Origin: Actinomadura hibisca NBRC 15177
GTDB lineage: Bacteria > Actinomycetota > Actinomycetes > Streptosporangiales > Streptosporangiaceae
Assembly: GCF_001552635.1 (NCBI RefSeq)
Contig: NZ_BCRO01000019.1
Location: 124,001-188,000, forward strand
Direction of reading: 5' to 3'
DNA: 64,000 nucleotides
Below are positions 19,880 through 28,783 of the stretch, in pieces. Numbering within the stretch: position 1 is the stretch's first letter; each line of letters opens with the position of its first letter. Both the position numbers and the translations under genes were made by a program. The notes beneath the pieces were generated by a model that was not told the DNA's origin, searched no databases, and was given only the letters and a program-made list of their open reading frames with translations.

Positions 19880-20770
19880 GTGACGACGGTCTTCCTCCTC
19901 GCCGCCGCGGCGGCGCTGTGCGTGCTCCTGGCCTGCTGGGGCGCGGCCCTGCTGGCCTCCGGCGAGCGGGTCAGCGCCTCGGCGGTCCCCGAGCAGGTCA
20001 AGAGCAACGACGACCTGTTCATCCTGGACGCCATCGCCGAGCGGCTGGGCGCCCCGTTCGCCCGGCCGATGATGGACCTGCTGGGCCCCTGGCGCGTGAA
20101 GATCCGCAAGCGGATCGACGCGGCGGGCCGGCCCAACGGGATGACGGTGGAGTCCTACTCGCGCCGGCTGGCGGGCTACGTCGTGCTGTTCGGCGGCCTG
20201 TCGCTGCTGCTCATCCTGAGCGGGCGGCTGCTGTACGGGCTGGTGGTCCTGGTCGGCTGCTTCCAGAGCGAGTTCGTGCTCTACGGCAAGCGGCAGGCCC
20301 GCCAGGACGACATCCAGCGCTCGATGCCCGACTTCATGGACGTGCTCGCCGTGACGGTCAGCGCGGGCCTCAGCTTCCGGCTGGCGCTCGCGCGCGTCTG
20401 CGAGACCATCCCCGGCGCGCTGTCGGAGGAGTTCACCGTGGCGCTGCGCCAGATGGAGCTGGGCACCCCGCGCCGGGAGGCGTTCCAGGACCTGCGCGAG
20501 CGCAACAACTCCGAGGCGGTCAACCAGTTCGTCACCGCGCTGCTGCAGGCCGAGGAGCTGGGCGCGCCGCTGGGCCAGGCACTGATCGACATCAGCAACG
20601 ACATGCGACGGGAGTCGGCCCAGTGGGCCAGGCGCAAGGCGCAGAAGGCCAACCCGAAGATCACTGGGGTGACCATGGCGATGGCCATGCCGGGTCTGAT
20701 CCTGGTGATCATGGCGGCCCTCGTCTACGGCTCCGGAGTAGGTGCTGCGGGTGGTCTCATCGGTAACTGA
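19880..20770 (+). CDS. tadC: Tad platform protein TadC (type II secretion F family)
   Basis: 296 residues from GTG 19880. Hydrophobic N-terminus, a middle transmembrane pair, a T2SF domain (SMPDFMDVLAVTVSAGLSFRLAL and onward, about 155-280) and a C-terminal helix. It partners with TadB. Its 3' end overlaps the predicted histidine kinase start by about 28 bp, indicating tight coupling. Confidence 0.92.
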   Translation: MTTVFLLAAAAALCVLLACWGAALLASGERVSASAVPEQVKSNDDLFILDAIAERLGAPFARPMMDLLGPWRVKIRKRIDAAGRPNGMTVESYSRRLAGYVVLFGGLSLLLILSGRLLYGLVVLVGCFQSEFVLYGKRQARQDDIQRSMPDFMDVLAVTVSAGLSFRLALARVCETIPGALSEEFTVALRQMELGTPRREAFQDLRERNNSEAVNQFVTALLQAEELGAPLGQALIDISNDMRRESAQWARRKAQKANPKITGVTMAMAMPGLILVIMAALVYGSGVGAAGGLIGN

Positions 20771-21983
20771 CCTGGCGCCCAGCAGGATCCGGCCCGTCCC
20801 GGAGCGGGTGGGCGCGGCGTTCCGCATGCTGATGCAGATCCGCATGCTGATCGCCGCGCTCACCCTGCTCCTGCTGCCCCGCGAGCAGCTGACGGTGGCC
20901 TCGTTCCTGATCGTGTTGTCCATCGTGGTGATGTCGTGGCTGGCGGGCCGCGCCTGGCAGCTGATCGCGCCGCGGATGGCCGAGCACCCGATGTTGTTCG
21001 GCCTGGACATGTGGATCTCGTGCGCGGCGTTCATCGTCAGCGGGAGCACCTCGGGGCCGTTCTTCCTGTGCACGGTGCTCACGCCCTGCGTGGCGGGCCT
21101 GCTCTACCGCTGGCAGGGCATGCTCACGGTGGTCGGCCTCCAGATGGTGTGCTACTACACCGCCTACCTGCTGACCCTGCCGGACGAGGCGCCGGTCGCC
21201 TTCCAGGCGGTCTTCAGCCAGCCGCTGGCCTACCCGCTGGCGGGCTTCGCCGGGGTGGCGCTGCGGCGGCTGCTGGACGACTACGGCGCGCAGGAGGCCG
21301 CGCGCTGGCACGCCGAGGCGAACGCGGCGGCGGCCGAGGAGCGCGCGCGGCTCGCCCGGGAGATGCACGATTCCCTGGTCAAGACGCTGCGCGGCATCGC
21401 GCTGTCGGCGGGGACGTTGCCGATCTGGCTGGCCAAGGACCAGGACCGGGCGGCCGACGAGGCCAAGAAGATCGCCGAGGCCGCCGAGATCGCCTCCCGC
21501 GAGGCGCGGGTCCTGCTCACCGAACTGCGCGACGACGGGCTCACGCTCCCGTTCGGCGAGGTCGTCGGCGCGCAGGTGGAGCGCTGGGCGGGGGAGGTCG
21601 CGCTGCCGGTCGAGCGGCGGATCGACGCGCGCATCGACCTGCCCCAGCGCGCCCGGCACGAGGCGCTGGCGATCCTGGGGGAGGCGCTGGCCAACGTGCA
21701 GCGGCACTCCGGGGCCGAGCACGTCCAGGTCGGGCTGTACCGGGACGGGCCGGACGTCGTGCTCACCGTGCACGACGACGGCCGGGGGTTCGACCTGCCG
21801 TCGCCGGTCGAGCTGGCGCGGGGCGGGCACTACGGGCTGATCGGCCTGGCAGAGCGCGCCGCCCGCGCCGGAGGCGCCGTCACGGTGACCTCCGCGCCGG
21901 GCGCCGGCACCACGGCGACCCTGCGCATCCATGTTGGCAACTTCGTCGGGGAATCCGCCGAACGAGTGGTCGAGGTGAGCTGA
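20742..21983 (+). CDS. Membrane sensor histidine kinase of the tad locus (NarL/DesK type)
   Basis: 413 residues from GTG 20742 (GTG 20751 is possible). Five or six transmembrane helices lie in residues 25-180. A coiled linker leads to a HisKA_3 dimerisation motif (LAREMHDSLVKTLRGIAL, phospho-acceptor His) and a HATPase_c domain (EALANVQRHSGAEHV, HDDGRGFD, YGLIGLAERA). It is translationally linked to tadC upstream and to a LuxR response regulator downstream. The signal is unknown; the location suggests it controls pilus expression. Confidence 0.9.
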   Translation: MLRVVSSVTDLAPSRIRPVPERVGAAFRMLMQIRMLIAALTLLLLPREQLTVASFLIVLSIVVMSWLAGRAWQLIAPRMAEHPMLFGLDMWISCAAFIVSGSTSGPFFLCTVLTPCVAGLLYRWQGMLTVVGLQMVCYYTAYLLTLPDEAPVAFQAVFSQPLAYPLAGFAGVALRRLLDDYGAQEAARWHAEANAAAAEERARLAREMHDSLVKTLRGIALSAGTLPIWLAKDQDRAADEAKKIAEAAEIASREARVLLTELRDDGLTLPFGEVVGAQVERWAGEVALPVERRIDARIDLPQRARHEALAILGEALANVQRHSGAEHVQVGLYRDGPDVVLTVHDDGRGFDLPSPVELARGGHYGLIGLAERAARAGGAVTVTSAPGAGTTATLRIHVGNFVGESAERVVEVS

Positions 21984-22673
21984 ATGAAGACCCCCCGCGT
22001 GCTGGTCGTCGACGACAACGTGGTCGTGCGCTCCGGCCTGATCTCGCTGCTGGAGGTGTCGGGGATCGAGGTCGTCGGCGAGGCGGGGGACGGCCTGACC
22101 GCGCTGGAGGAGACCGAGCGGCTCCGGCCCGACCTGGTCTTCCTGGACGTGCAGATGCCGCTGATGGGCGGGGTGGCGGCCGTGGAGTCGCTCAGCCGCA
22201 TCACCCAGGTGATCATGCTGACGTACACCGACGACCCGGCGACCGTGCGGGCCGCCATCGGCAACGGGGCGGTGGGCTACCTGGTGCACGGCACCTTCAG
22301 CGCCGAGGAGTTGACCAACGCCGTGCACAGCGCCGTCCGGGGCAGCAACCCGCTGTCCTCGGTGGCGGTGTCGGCCCTGGTGGGCGCGTTCCGGCAGGAC
22401 TCGCGGGCGGTGGACCCGGCACCGGACCCGGTGGAGCCGCGCCAGGCCGCCGCCCCGTCGGTGGGCGAGCGCTTCGGCCTGTCGGCCCGCGAGACCGAGG
22501 TGATGAGCCTGATCGTGCAGGGCCGGTCCAACGGCGAGATCGCCGAGCGGCTGTTCCTGGCGGAGAAGACGGTCAAGAACCACGTGAACCGCATCTACGC
22601 CAAGCTGGGCGTGACCTCGCGGGCCGCCGCGATCGCGTTGTGGCTCGGGACGGCGGACGGGGCGGGCCATTGA
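21984..22673 (+). CDS. LuxR/NarL-family response regulator of the tad locus
   Basis: 229 residues. The receiver domain has the phospho-acceptor Asp in LVFLDVQMPL and the switch Thr in MLTYTDD. A C-terminal GerE/LuxR HTH follows (LSARETEVMSLIVQGRSNGEIAERLF, KTVKNHVNRIYAKLGV). It starts directly after the kinase stop, with GAGGTGAG as ribosome binding site. It is the best local candidate for binding the box repeated before flp and the pilin-leader genes; this is inference. Confidence 0.92.
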   Translation: MKTPRVLVVDDNVVVRSGLISLLEVSGIEVVGEAGDGLTALEETERLRPDLVFLDVQMPLMGGVAAVESLSRITQVIMLTYTDDPATVRAAIGNGAVGYLVHGTFSAEELTNAVHSAVRGSNPLSSVAVSALVGAFRQDSRAVDPAPDPVEPRQAAAPSVGERFGLSARETEVMSLIVQGRSNGEIAERLFLAEKTVKNHVNRIYAKLGVTSRAAAIALWLGTADGAGH

Positions 22674-22696
22674 CCTCCCGCCGTTCGGGGGCCCGG

Positions 22697-22794
22697 GGCT
22701 CCTTGGGCCCGCAGGCCCTATTCGGGCGGGGAACGGGACGGGGCTGGAATTGGGCCGCTGGACCCTGGGAGAGGCAGCCGGTGAACCGTAGTTT
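22697..22794 (+). promoter_or_regulatory. flp promoter with two copies of the shared regulon box
   Basis: The proximal box (22744-22766) contains ATTGGG-CCGCT-GGACCCT. Exactly 22 nt later comes TAGTTT (22789-22794), a -10 candidate. A second box, TTGGG-CCCGC-AGGCCCT, ends at 22719, 47 bp further upstream, with no -10 of its own. The start would lie about 38 nt before the Flp ATG. Confidence 0.65.
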
Positions 22795-22838
22795 TCTCCT
22801 CAAGAAAGCGCCACCGGCAAGCGGTCAGGAGACAGCGA

Positions 22839-23057
22839 ATGAACCCGATCATCCCCCTCTACGTCACGCTTCAGACCTTCGTCCAGGGCCGGGTGGACCA
22901 GCTCAAGGAGCGGACCGACGACCGCGGCGCCAGCGCGATCGAGTACGGCGCCCTGCTGGTCGTGTCCGCAGTGGTCATCGGTGTTCTCGTCGGCATCGCG
23001 AACTCGGAGTTCAAGACCGCGGTCACCGGCAAGATCCAGGAAATCTTCAGCAACTGA
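22839..23057 (+). CDS. flp: Flp-type major pilin
   Basis: 72 residues. A 28-residue N-terminal leader ends in DDRG^ASAIEYGALL with the canonical Glu+5/Tyr+6, followed by a 20-residue hydrophobic helix and a short polar tail. This is the classical Flp pilin plan cleaved by a TadV-type peptidase. A strong terminator follows. It has its own promoter, separate from the tad assembly genes, so high pilin expression can be uncoupled from the machine. Confidence 0.94.
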   Translation: MNPIIPLYVTLQTFVQGRVDQLKERTDDRGASAIEYGALLVVSAVVIGVLVGIANSEFKTAVTGKIQEIFSN

Positions 23058-23096
23058 TCTCCGCGGCATTCCGCGCCCCGGAGGGGAATACCGCTG

Positions 23097-23149
23097 AAAC
23101 ACCGTGCAGGAAGAGCGAGCAAAAGCCGCTCTTCCTGCACGGTGTTTTT
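23097..23149 (+). terminator. Strong intrinsic terminator after flp
   Basis: 21-bp perfect stem (23097-23117 with 23127-23147), a 9-nt loop and a run of T. It is the clearest Rho-independent terminator in the window. Confidence 0.93.
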
Positions 23150-23172
23150 GTGCGTCCGGAAGAGAGGAATGC

Positions 23173-24696
23173 ATGAACAAGTTCGCAGGGGCGGGGCTGC
23201 GCGGAGCCGCAGTGGCGGTCGCCGGTCTCCTCGTGCTGTCGGCCTGTGGTGACGACGAGCCCAAGAAGGCGCCCGCCTCGCGGCCGCCGGGCGGAGCCCA
23301 GCCGTCGGGGCCGGCCGCCCCGCCGGTGCAGCGCTCGTCCCCCCTGCCGCTCAAGGAGGGCACGGGGCGCCTGGAGTTGACCGCGCTGAGCCGCACCTCG
23401 GCGACCACGGTGACCGGGCAGTTCAGGGTGGTCAACGACGGCCAGACCGCGATCAAGCTCGGCTACTCCCTCGCCGACCCGGCCAACGACAAGGACCGCG
23501 GCGGGTCCTTCTACGTGTCGGGCTTCGGGCTGCTGGACGCCAGGAACAACAAGTTCTACCGGCCGCTGAAGGGCACCGACGCCTCGTGCCTGTGCTCCAA
23601 GCCGCCCGAGACGCTGGCCCCCGGGGCCTCCGCCGATCTGTACGCGGTCTTCCCGGCACCGCCGGCCGACGTCACCACGATCACGGTGGCGACGCCCGTC
23701 GCCCTGCCGTTCCAGGAGGTGCCGCTCGGGCAGGGCCAGGTCAAGCCGCTGCCCGACCAGACGGTCGACCCCGCCGGCGCGCAGCTCGCCCCGCCGAGCA
23801 TCCTGCAGGTGAACAGCGTCGCCGAGGGCATCGAGCAGAGCGTCGACGAGGACGCCGACAACCGCAACGTGCGGCTGTCGTCCGACGTGCTGTTCGCCCT
23901 CAACAAGGCCGACCTGACGCCGCGCGCCGACGCCCTGCTGAAGGAGGTGGCCCAGCAGATCGACGCGTCCAAGGGCCCCACGGTGAAGGTGGACGGGCAC
24001 GCCGACAACAGCGGCAACGACGCGATCAACCAGCCGCTGTCGCAGCGCCGGGCCCAGAACGTGGCCGACCGGCTGAAGGGGCTGGTGACCCGCCAGGGCA
24101 TCACCTTCCAGACCGCGGGCCACGGCTCCTCCCAGCCGATCGCCGACAACGGCTCCGAGGAGGGCCGCCGCAAGAACCGCCGCGTGGCGGTCTCCTTCCC
24201 CAAGCCGCCCCCGCCCCCGGCCGCCCCCACCTCCGGCCAGCCCTACAAGACCGGTGACAAGCAGGTCCTGGCCAGCGGCAAGATCGAGCCGTCCAACGGC
24301 CTCGCGTACGAGATCAACAACCTGCACCGCGACGCGACGGGCCTGACCACCCTGGTGTGGACGCTCAAGAACACCGGCTCGGCCGAGGTGGACCTGAACA
24401 ACTTCGAGCGCAACGTGCTGCTGCACGGCAGCTACCCGACCAAGCGCGGCGCCTCCACCGGCGGCGTCATGCTCGTGGACCCGGCCGCCAAGATGCGCTA
24501 CTGGCCGCTGGAGACCTCCGCCGGCCCCTGCCTGTGCTCCGGCTTCACCAACGACGCCAAGGAGAAGCTGGGCCCCGGCGACAGCGTCGTGTTGTGGAAC
24601 ACCTACAAGCCCCCGGCGCAACTGAAGTCGGTCGAGGTGGCCATCCCCTGGAACATCAAGCCCGGCGCGAACGCGACCGGCCTGACCATCAACTGA
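23173..24696 (+). CDS. Lipoprotein with OmpA domain flanked by two related beta-sandwich domains
   Basis: 507 residues. Signal peptide and lipobox (LLVLSAC, residues 17-23). Domain 1 (about 55-200) and domain 3 (about 365-507) look like internal duplicates: each has a ...LxDxxxxxxYxPL...CLCS stretch, a 'LAPG/LGPG' turn and a PPA(D/Q)xxxxxVAxP end. Between them is an OmpA-like peptidoglycan-binding domain (SSDVLFALNKADL, DGHADNSGNDAIN, RRKNRRV). It could tether an envelope structure to the wall. It lies directly after flp but beyond a terminator. Confidence 0.85.
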   Translation: MNKFAGAGLRGAAVAVAGLLVLSACGDDEPKKAPASRPPGGAQPSGPAAPPVQRSSPLPLKEGTGRLELTALSRTSATTVTGQFRVVNDGQTAIKLGYSLADPANDKDRGGSFYVSGFGLLDARNNKFYRPLKGTDASCLCSKPPETLAPGASADLYAVFPAPPADVTTITVATPVALPFQEVPLGQGQVKPLPDQTVDPAGAQLAPPSILQVNSVAEGIEQSVDEDADNRNVRLSSDVLFALNKADLTPRADALLKEVAQQIDASKGPTVKVDGHADNSGNDAINQPLSQRRAQNVADRLKGLVTRQGITFQTAGHGSSQPIADNGSEEGRRKNRRVAVSFPKPPPPPAAPTSGQPYKTGDKQVLASGKIEPSNGLAYEINNLHRDATGLTTLVWTLKNTGSAEVDLNNFERNVLLHGSYPTKRGASTGGVMLVDPAAKMRYWPLETSAGPCLCSGFTNDAKEKLGPGDSVVLWNTYKPPAQLKSVEVAIPWNIKPGANATGLTIN

Positions 24697-24708
24697 TCCC
24701 GCTTCGCA

Positions 24709-24741
24709 CAGGGGCTCCGGGCCATCGGCCCGGAGCCCCTG
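24709..24741. terminator. Hairpin after the OmpA lipoprotein gene
   Basis: 15-bp perfect arms (24709-24723, 24727-24741) with a 3-nt loop. It lies between convergent genes and has no T tract. Confidence 0.65.
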
Positions 24742-24789
24742 CGCCGTCTAGACGCCGCGCCCGTCAGCCGCCGGTCCTCGTCCTGACGA

Positions 24790-25284
24790 TCAGTCCTCGT
24801 CGATCGCCACCAGGGTGACGGTGGTGTCGCCCCCGGAGCCGATGATCACCCGGTCGAAGGTGTAGACGGTCACCGAATCCCAGCTTCCCGGCCGCTCGCC
24901 GCTCACGTGGTAGTTGCTCCACCACCGGCCGGTGGGACCGATCGCCTGGATCAACCGCTCAGTGAGGGCGGCGGCGTTCTCGCGGCTCATCGGCCCGCCC
25001 AGCGCGTCGTAGACCAGGTTCTCGGCCAGCACGCTCATCAGCGTCGGCCCGACGTCGTCGCGGGACACCTCGTGCAGACGCGACCGAAAGTCCTCGACGG
25101 TGACGGGAGCCTCCCACGGTGTGCCCTGTCCCGACGGAATGATCAGTCCCTTGTCATCGAGCAGGGCGTGCAACTGCTCGGCCGCCGACGTGGTTCCGTG
25201 GTCCACGCGGGCGAGGAACTCCGGGCCGTCCACGTCGGCCGCCAGTTCCAGCACTTCCGCAAAGGGGTCCTTCTGATCCGTCAT
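24790..25284 (-). CDS. Small acidic protein, candidate immunity partner of the upstream toxin-like protein
   Basis: 164 residues, cytoplasmic and strongly acidic, with no recognised family. It starts 25 bp after the stop of the pilin-leader/RNase-A-like gene, same strand, with no hairpin between. Small acidic cytosolic proteins immediately downstream of nuclease toxins are commonly their immunity proteins. This is an inference from position and charge only. Motifs seen: GRWWSNYHVSGERPGSW and a beta-strand C-terminus (TVTLVAIDED). Confidence 0.65.
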   Translation of the reverse strand: MTDQKDPFAEVLELAADVDGPEFLARVDHGTTSAAEQLHALLDDKGLIIPSGQGTPWEAPVTVEDFRSRLHEVSRDDVGPTLMSVLAENLVYDALGGPMSRENAAALTERLIQAIGPTGRWWSNYHVSGERPGSWDSVTVYTFDRVIIGSGGDTTVTLVAIDED

Positions 25285-25309
25285 GCTTCGGGAATCCAGC
25301 CTGGCCTGG

Positions 25310-27220
25310 TCAGGGGTTCACTCCCGGCTTGGGGTTCGGGTACATCGTGTAAAGATACAGCTTTCCGGTGTTGGGATCCCTGCGGTAGATGGCCTTGATG
25401 GTGCCGCCGGTGAAGTCGATCGGTTTGTAGGCGATGGAATTCGGCGTCGTCTTCGCCGGGTCGGGATCGATGTAGTAACCGCGCAGGCGCGACTGGATTC
25501 CCGCGGGGAACGGGATGTCGCTGATGGGGAGTTCGGCCACTCCGTCGGCGTTGATGTGCTGGCGCAGCTTGTTCTCCGCGACGGCCATGTCGAGCGCGTC
25601 GGAGAAGGCCGTCGAGAACGAGCCGACCTGGTGCGGGGCCGTGTGCGTAGGAGTGGACTTGACCATGTCCCTGTTGTCGATCGTGTTCGGCGGATGGAGC
25701 GCCGGGTCGACGGAGTTCGGGTTCATGGGGTCCTGCTTGGTGTTGTTGTGCACCTTGACCGTGCCGTCGGGCTTCAGGCTGGGGATGGACTTGCTGGGGT
25801 CGTTGGGGTCGGGCACGAACTTGGGCTTGCCGAGCCGCCACTTGAGCTTGTCGTCGTCGGGGTCGAGATGGCGCTGCACCCCGTGCGCGCCCGGACCCGC
25901 GTTGCGCAGTTTCTCCACGAGCCGCCTGCCCGCGTCGCGCAGCGACTGCTCGACCTTCTGCTGGAGGCCTTGACCCGTTTCGCAGGTCGGCGCGGTGGCG
26001 CCGAGAGCCCGTCCTGCCCGCAGCGTGAGCGATGTGGTGAGCGCGACGGCGGCCATGGGCGTCCGTGCTGATGCACGTCTGCGGGGCGGCCCGAGGGAGC
26101 CGACCTTGCAGCCCGCCCGTTTCGCCTCGTCCTTGGCCTCCTGAGTTTTGGTACGGGCTTCCTCGGTGGCTTTACGCACGCCATCGACGTCTCCCGCGTC
26201 GGCGGCCTTGCGCGCGCGGGCCGCCGCGTCCTCGGCCTCCTTGGCGAGTCTGCCGAACTTGCCGAGCTTCCCGACGGCTTCGGCCGCCTTGGCGACCTTG
26301 GCGAGCTTGTTGAACTTGCCGATCTTGCTGACGATCTTGCCGACGTTGTAGTAGGGAATGAACCAGGAGCCGACGTTCCAGCCGGCCCGGGTGATGGCGC
26401 GGACCTTGTGGCCGGAGTCCCAGTCCTTCTTGGAATCGTCGTCCCAGACCAGGGATATGGCGGCTTGCTTGGGATGCTGGACGGCCCACCACAGGCCCTT
26501 GACGGTTTCGATCGGGTGGATGAACGGTTCGACAACGCCTTTGACGTCGCTCCAGATTCCGCCGAGAAGTCCTTGGACCCCTTCTTTGACGCCGCGGGCC
26601 AGACCGTCGAAGAAGCCGTTGACGGCGTTGTTGATGGGAGCCATGAACCGGTCCCAGGGAGTGGTGAAGCCCGCGTAGTTCTGCTGCCAGTTCGGTCCCC
26701 ACTTGTTGGGATCGGCGGTGACGGGCTGCCCGCTGGTGGAGACCGGCTGTCCATTGGCGTCGACGGGGCGGCCGTCCGGACCCAAGGGACGGCCGTCAGG
26801 GCCGAGGGGGCGGCCGTTGGCGTCCACGGGGTGGCCGCTGGAATCGACGGGACGGCCGTTGGAGTCGATCCCGAGGGGCTTGCCGTCGGGGCCCAGCGGC
26901 CGTCCGGCGGCGTCGACGGGGAAGGGCTGGCCGTTGGCGTCCACCGGCCGACCGCTGGCATCGACGCGGCGGCCGTTGGCGTCGGTGTGCTGGCCCGGCT
27001 TGGCGGCCGTGCCGCCCGGCGCCTGGATGGTGGTCTTGCACGCGCCGCCCTGGAAGACCTGGCAGATCTTCGTTTTCGTCTCGGTGGAGAAGACCGGCAG
27101 CATCGAGCTGAGAAGTACAGCGACAAGCGCAGTGACAAGAGCCAGAAGCGCACCGTATTCAATGGCGCTCGCCCCGGAGTCCGGTTCCCGTCCGTAGCGC
27201 ATCGACCGCACCGCACACAT
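25310..27220 (-). CDS. Pilin-leader protein with pre-toxin region and RNase-A-like C-terminus
   Basis: 636 residues from ATG 27220 (27202 also possible; an upstream in-frame TTG falls inside the promoter -10). The leader DSG^ASAIEYGALL (residues 14-26) is nearly identical to that of Flp, including Glu+5. After a hydrophobic helix come repeats of the type DANGRPLGPDG (about 70-150). A helical pre-toxin-like segment (SGHKVRAITRAGWNVGSWFIPYYN) and Ala/Lys-rich helices follow. The C-terminal 180 residues start AHGVQRHLDPDDDKLKWRL and include FSTAFSDALDMAVA and a final TMYPNPKP. This pattern (HxxxRH, STaF, TxYP) resembles the CdiA-CT RNase A family. The toxin identity is moderately supported; delivery through the Tad system is inference. 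Confidence 0.75.
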   Translation of the reverse strand: MCAVRSMRYGREPDSGASAIEYGALLALVTALVAVLLSSMLPVFSTETKTKICQVFQGGACKTTIQAPGGTAAKPGQHTDANGRRVDASGRPVDANGQPFPVDAAGRPLGPDGKPLGIDSNGRPVDSSGHPVDANGRPLGPDGRPLGPDGRPVDANGQPVSTSGQPVTADPNKWGPNWQQNYAGFTTPWDRFMAPINNAVNGFFDGLARGVKEGVQGLLGGIWSDVKGVVEPFIHPIETVKGLWWAVQHPKQAAISLVWDDDSKKDWDSGHKVRAITRAGWNVGSWFIPYYNVGKIVSKIGKFNKLAKVAKAAEAVGKLGKFGRLAKEAEDAAARARKAADAGDVDGVRKATEEARTKTQEAKDEAKRAGCKVGSLGPPRRRASARTPMAAVALTTSLTLRAGRALGATAPTCETGQGLQQKVEQSLRDAGRRLVEKLRNAGPGAHGVQRHLDPDDDKLKWRLGKPKFVPDPNDPSKSIPSLKPDGTVKVHNNTKQDPMNPNSVDPALHPPNTIDNRDMVKSTPTHTAPHQVGSFSTAFSDALDMAVAENKLRQHINADGVAELPISDIPFPAGIQSRLRGYYIDPDPAKTTPNSIAYKPIDFTGGTIKAIYRRDPNTGKLYLYTMYPNPKPGVNP

Positions 27221-27249
27221 CCCCGTGCCCTGATTTACAGAGTCAGTCA

Positions 27250-27301
27250 AAGCTAGGGAGTAGAAGCTTCCGGGGCATGGGTCCCAGGGCCCAATTTCGG
27301 G
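27250..27301 (-). promoter_or_regulatory. Shared regulon promoter upstream of the pilin-leader toxin gene
   Basis: Box at 27278-27301 (minus strand CCCGAA, ATTGGG-CCCTG-GGACCCA), then exactly 22 nt, then TAGCTT (27250-27255). The predicted start leaves a leader of about 23 nt to ATG 27220. Confidence 0.65.
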
Positions 27302-27400
27302 GCGGTGGTCCGCACATGAATTCTTTGGATCGTTCCCATAATGGAGTGAGCCGTTCTGGCCCGTTATGCCTTACGGTGTTCAGGCACTGGAGGTGGGATC

Positions 27401-27778
27401 ATGCCGAAGACCGTCAAAGCCGTCCGGATCCTCATGTTCGTGGTGGCCGGGATCACGTTCGTCACCACGCTGGCGTTCATGATCACGGTGGGTGTCTCCG
27501 CGGCCTCGTTCGGCGCCGCCGTCTGGGCCGTCTTCCCCGGCGTGCTCAGCCTGGTCCTGGCGCTGCGCATCCCCCAGGGGAGCAAGGGCCTGCGGCGCGG
27601 CATCATCGCGCTGGAGATCTTCTACATCCTGCTGTCGTTCTCGCGCCTGGGGCAGGGTGATCCGCGCGGCCTGACCAACATGGTCCTGCCCATCGCGATC
27701 CTGATCCTGGTGTTCCGCTCCGAGGTCAAGGAGTACTTCGCGGGCCGGACCGCCGCCTCGTCGAACTCCTACTTCTGA
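27401..27778 (+). CDS. Small four-helix membrane protein
   Basis: 125 residues with four hydrophobic segments and a short polar C-terminus. ATG with a strong GGAGGTGGG site. No family recognised. Its last 10 bp overlap the end of the convergent BMP lipoprotein gene. Confidence 0.72.
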   Translation: MPKTVKAVRILMFVVAGITFVTTLAFMITVGVSAASFGAAVWAVFPGVLSLVLALRIPQGSKGLRRGIIALEIFYILLSFSRLGQGDPRGLTNMVLPIAILILVFRSEVKEYFAGRTAASSNSYF

Positions 27779-28767
27779 GGTGTCGCCGGGGCCTTCACCT
27801 TACGGTCGAGCAGCGCCAGCCGCAGGGCGTCCAGCCGGGGCGCGACGTCGTCCAGGCGGCCGCCGGCGGTCGCGTAGCCGACGCCGTCGAGCTTCAGGTC
27901 GTAGTTCTCGGTACCGGTCTTGAAACCGTCGGCGGACAGCACGAAGAACAGGAACACCGCCAGGTCGACGCGCTTGAGCGCCGAGGTCAGGATGTGCTCG
28001 CGCGAGGAGGCCAGGGCGGGCAGGTGGTACTGGTCGGCGCCGCTGCCGATGACCTGGCGGCCCGCTCCCGCGACCGCCGCGATGACGGCCGCCCCAGGGC
28101 GGCCCGCCGCCTGGAAGACGATGTCGGCGCCCCCGTCGAGCTGCTGCTTGGCGGCCTCGCGCGCTTCCTTCTCCGTGGTGACGTACCGCGCGGGGAGGAT
28201 GCGGATGTCCGGCCGGGTCGCCTTGGCGCCTGCTTCGTAGCCGGCCTGGAACCTGGCGGCGTCCGGATAGCCGGTGCCGCCGATGAAGCCGATGACGTTC
28301 GACTTCGTCTTGAGGGCGGCAGCCGCTCCGGCCAGGTACGCGCCCTGCTCGGTCCGGAAGCACGCCCCGGCCACGTTCGCGCCGCTCACCTTGCAACGTT
28401 CGGGATCGACGACCAGGAACTTCACCTTCGGGAACGCCTTGGCGGTGCGTTCGACGGCGCGGGTGTAGGCGGGTCCCAGCGCGATGACCATGCGGTTGCC
28501 CTGGGCCAGCGTCCGCAGCCGGGTCTCGCGGTCGCCCTCGGGCTCGTTCGGGCGGGCCGTCGCCTGGGAGAGGCGCACCTCGGCGGTGGTGCGGATGCGG
28601 TCGATCCCGGACACGGCCACGTCGTTGTACGACAGGTCGCCCGGTCCGCCCGCCTCCAGGGCCAACCCGATCGTGAAGGTGCCCTTGGGCGTGGTCGCGG
28701 ACGCTCCGCAGGCGGTCGCCGTGACCGCGAGCGCGACGGCGGCGGCCGTGCCTCTCACGCAACGCAC
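27769..28767 (-). CDS. BMP-family lipoprotein (ABC-type nucleoside/solute-binding protein)
   Basis: 332 residues with signal and lipobox (VTATACGAS). The fold is of the Med/PnrA basic membrane protein family: RTLAQGNRMVIALGPAYTRA, FLVVDPER, FRTEQGAYLAGAAAA, IGFIGGTGYPDAARFQAGYEAGA and VIGSGADQYHL. No permease or ATPase is adjacent, so it may be an orphan receptor rather than an importer component. GTG 28767 has AGGAG 8 bp upstream. It follows the GT gene by about 16 bp and is probably the last gene of the AftA-like operon. Confidence 0.85.
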   Translation of the reverse strand: MRCVRGTAAAVALAVTATACGASATTPKGTFTIGLALEAGGPGDLSYNDVAVSGIDRIRTTAEVRLSQATARPNEPEGDRETRLRTLAQGNRMVIALGPAYTRAVERTAKAFPKVKFLVVDPERCKVSGANVAGACFRTEQGAYLAGAAAALKTKSNVIGFIGGTGYPDAARFQAGYEAGAKATRPDIRILPARYVTTEKEAREAAKQQLDGGADIVFQAAGRPGAAVIAAVAGAGRQVIGSGADQYHLPALASSREHILTSALKRVDLAVFLFFVLSADGFKTGTENYDLKLDGVGYATAGGRLDDVAPRLDALRLALLDRKVKAPATPQK

Positions 28768-28783
28768 TGTTCGTTCTCCTGTT

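Noticed and set aside
25310..27250. TTG at 27250 as start of the second pilin-leader protein
   Set aside because: It lies inside the predicted -10 box and has no ribosome binding site; ATG 27220 fits better.
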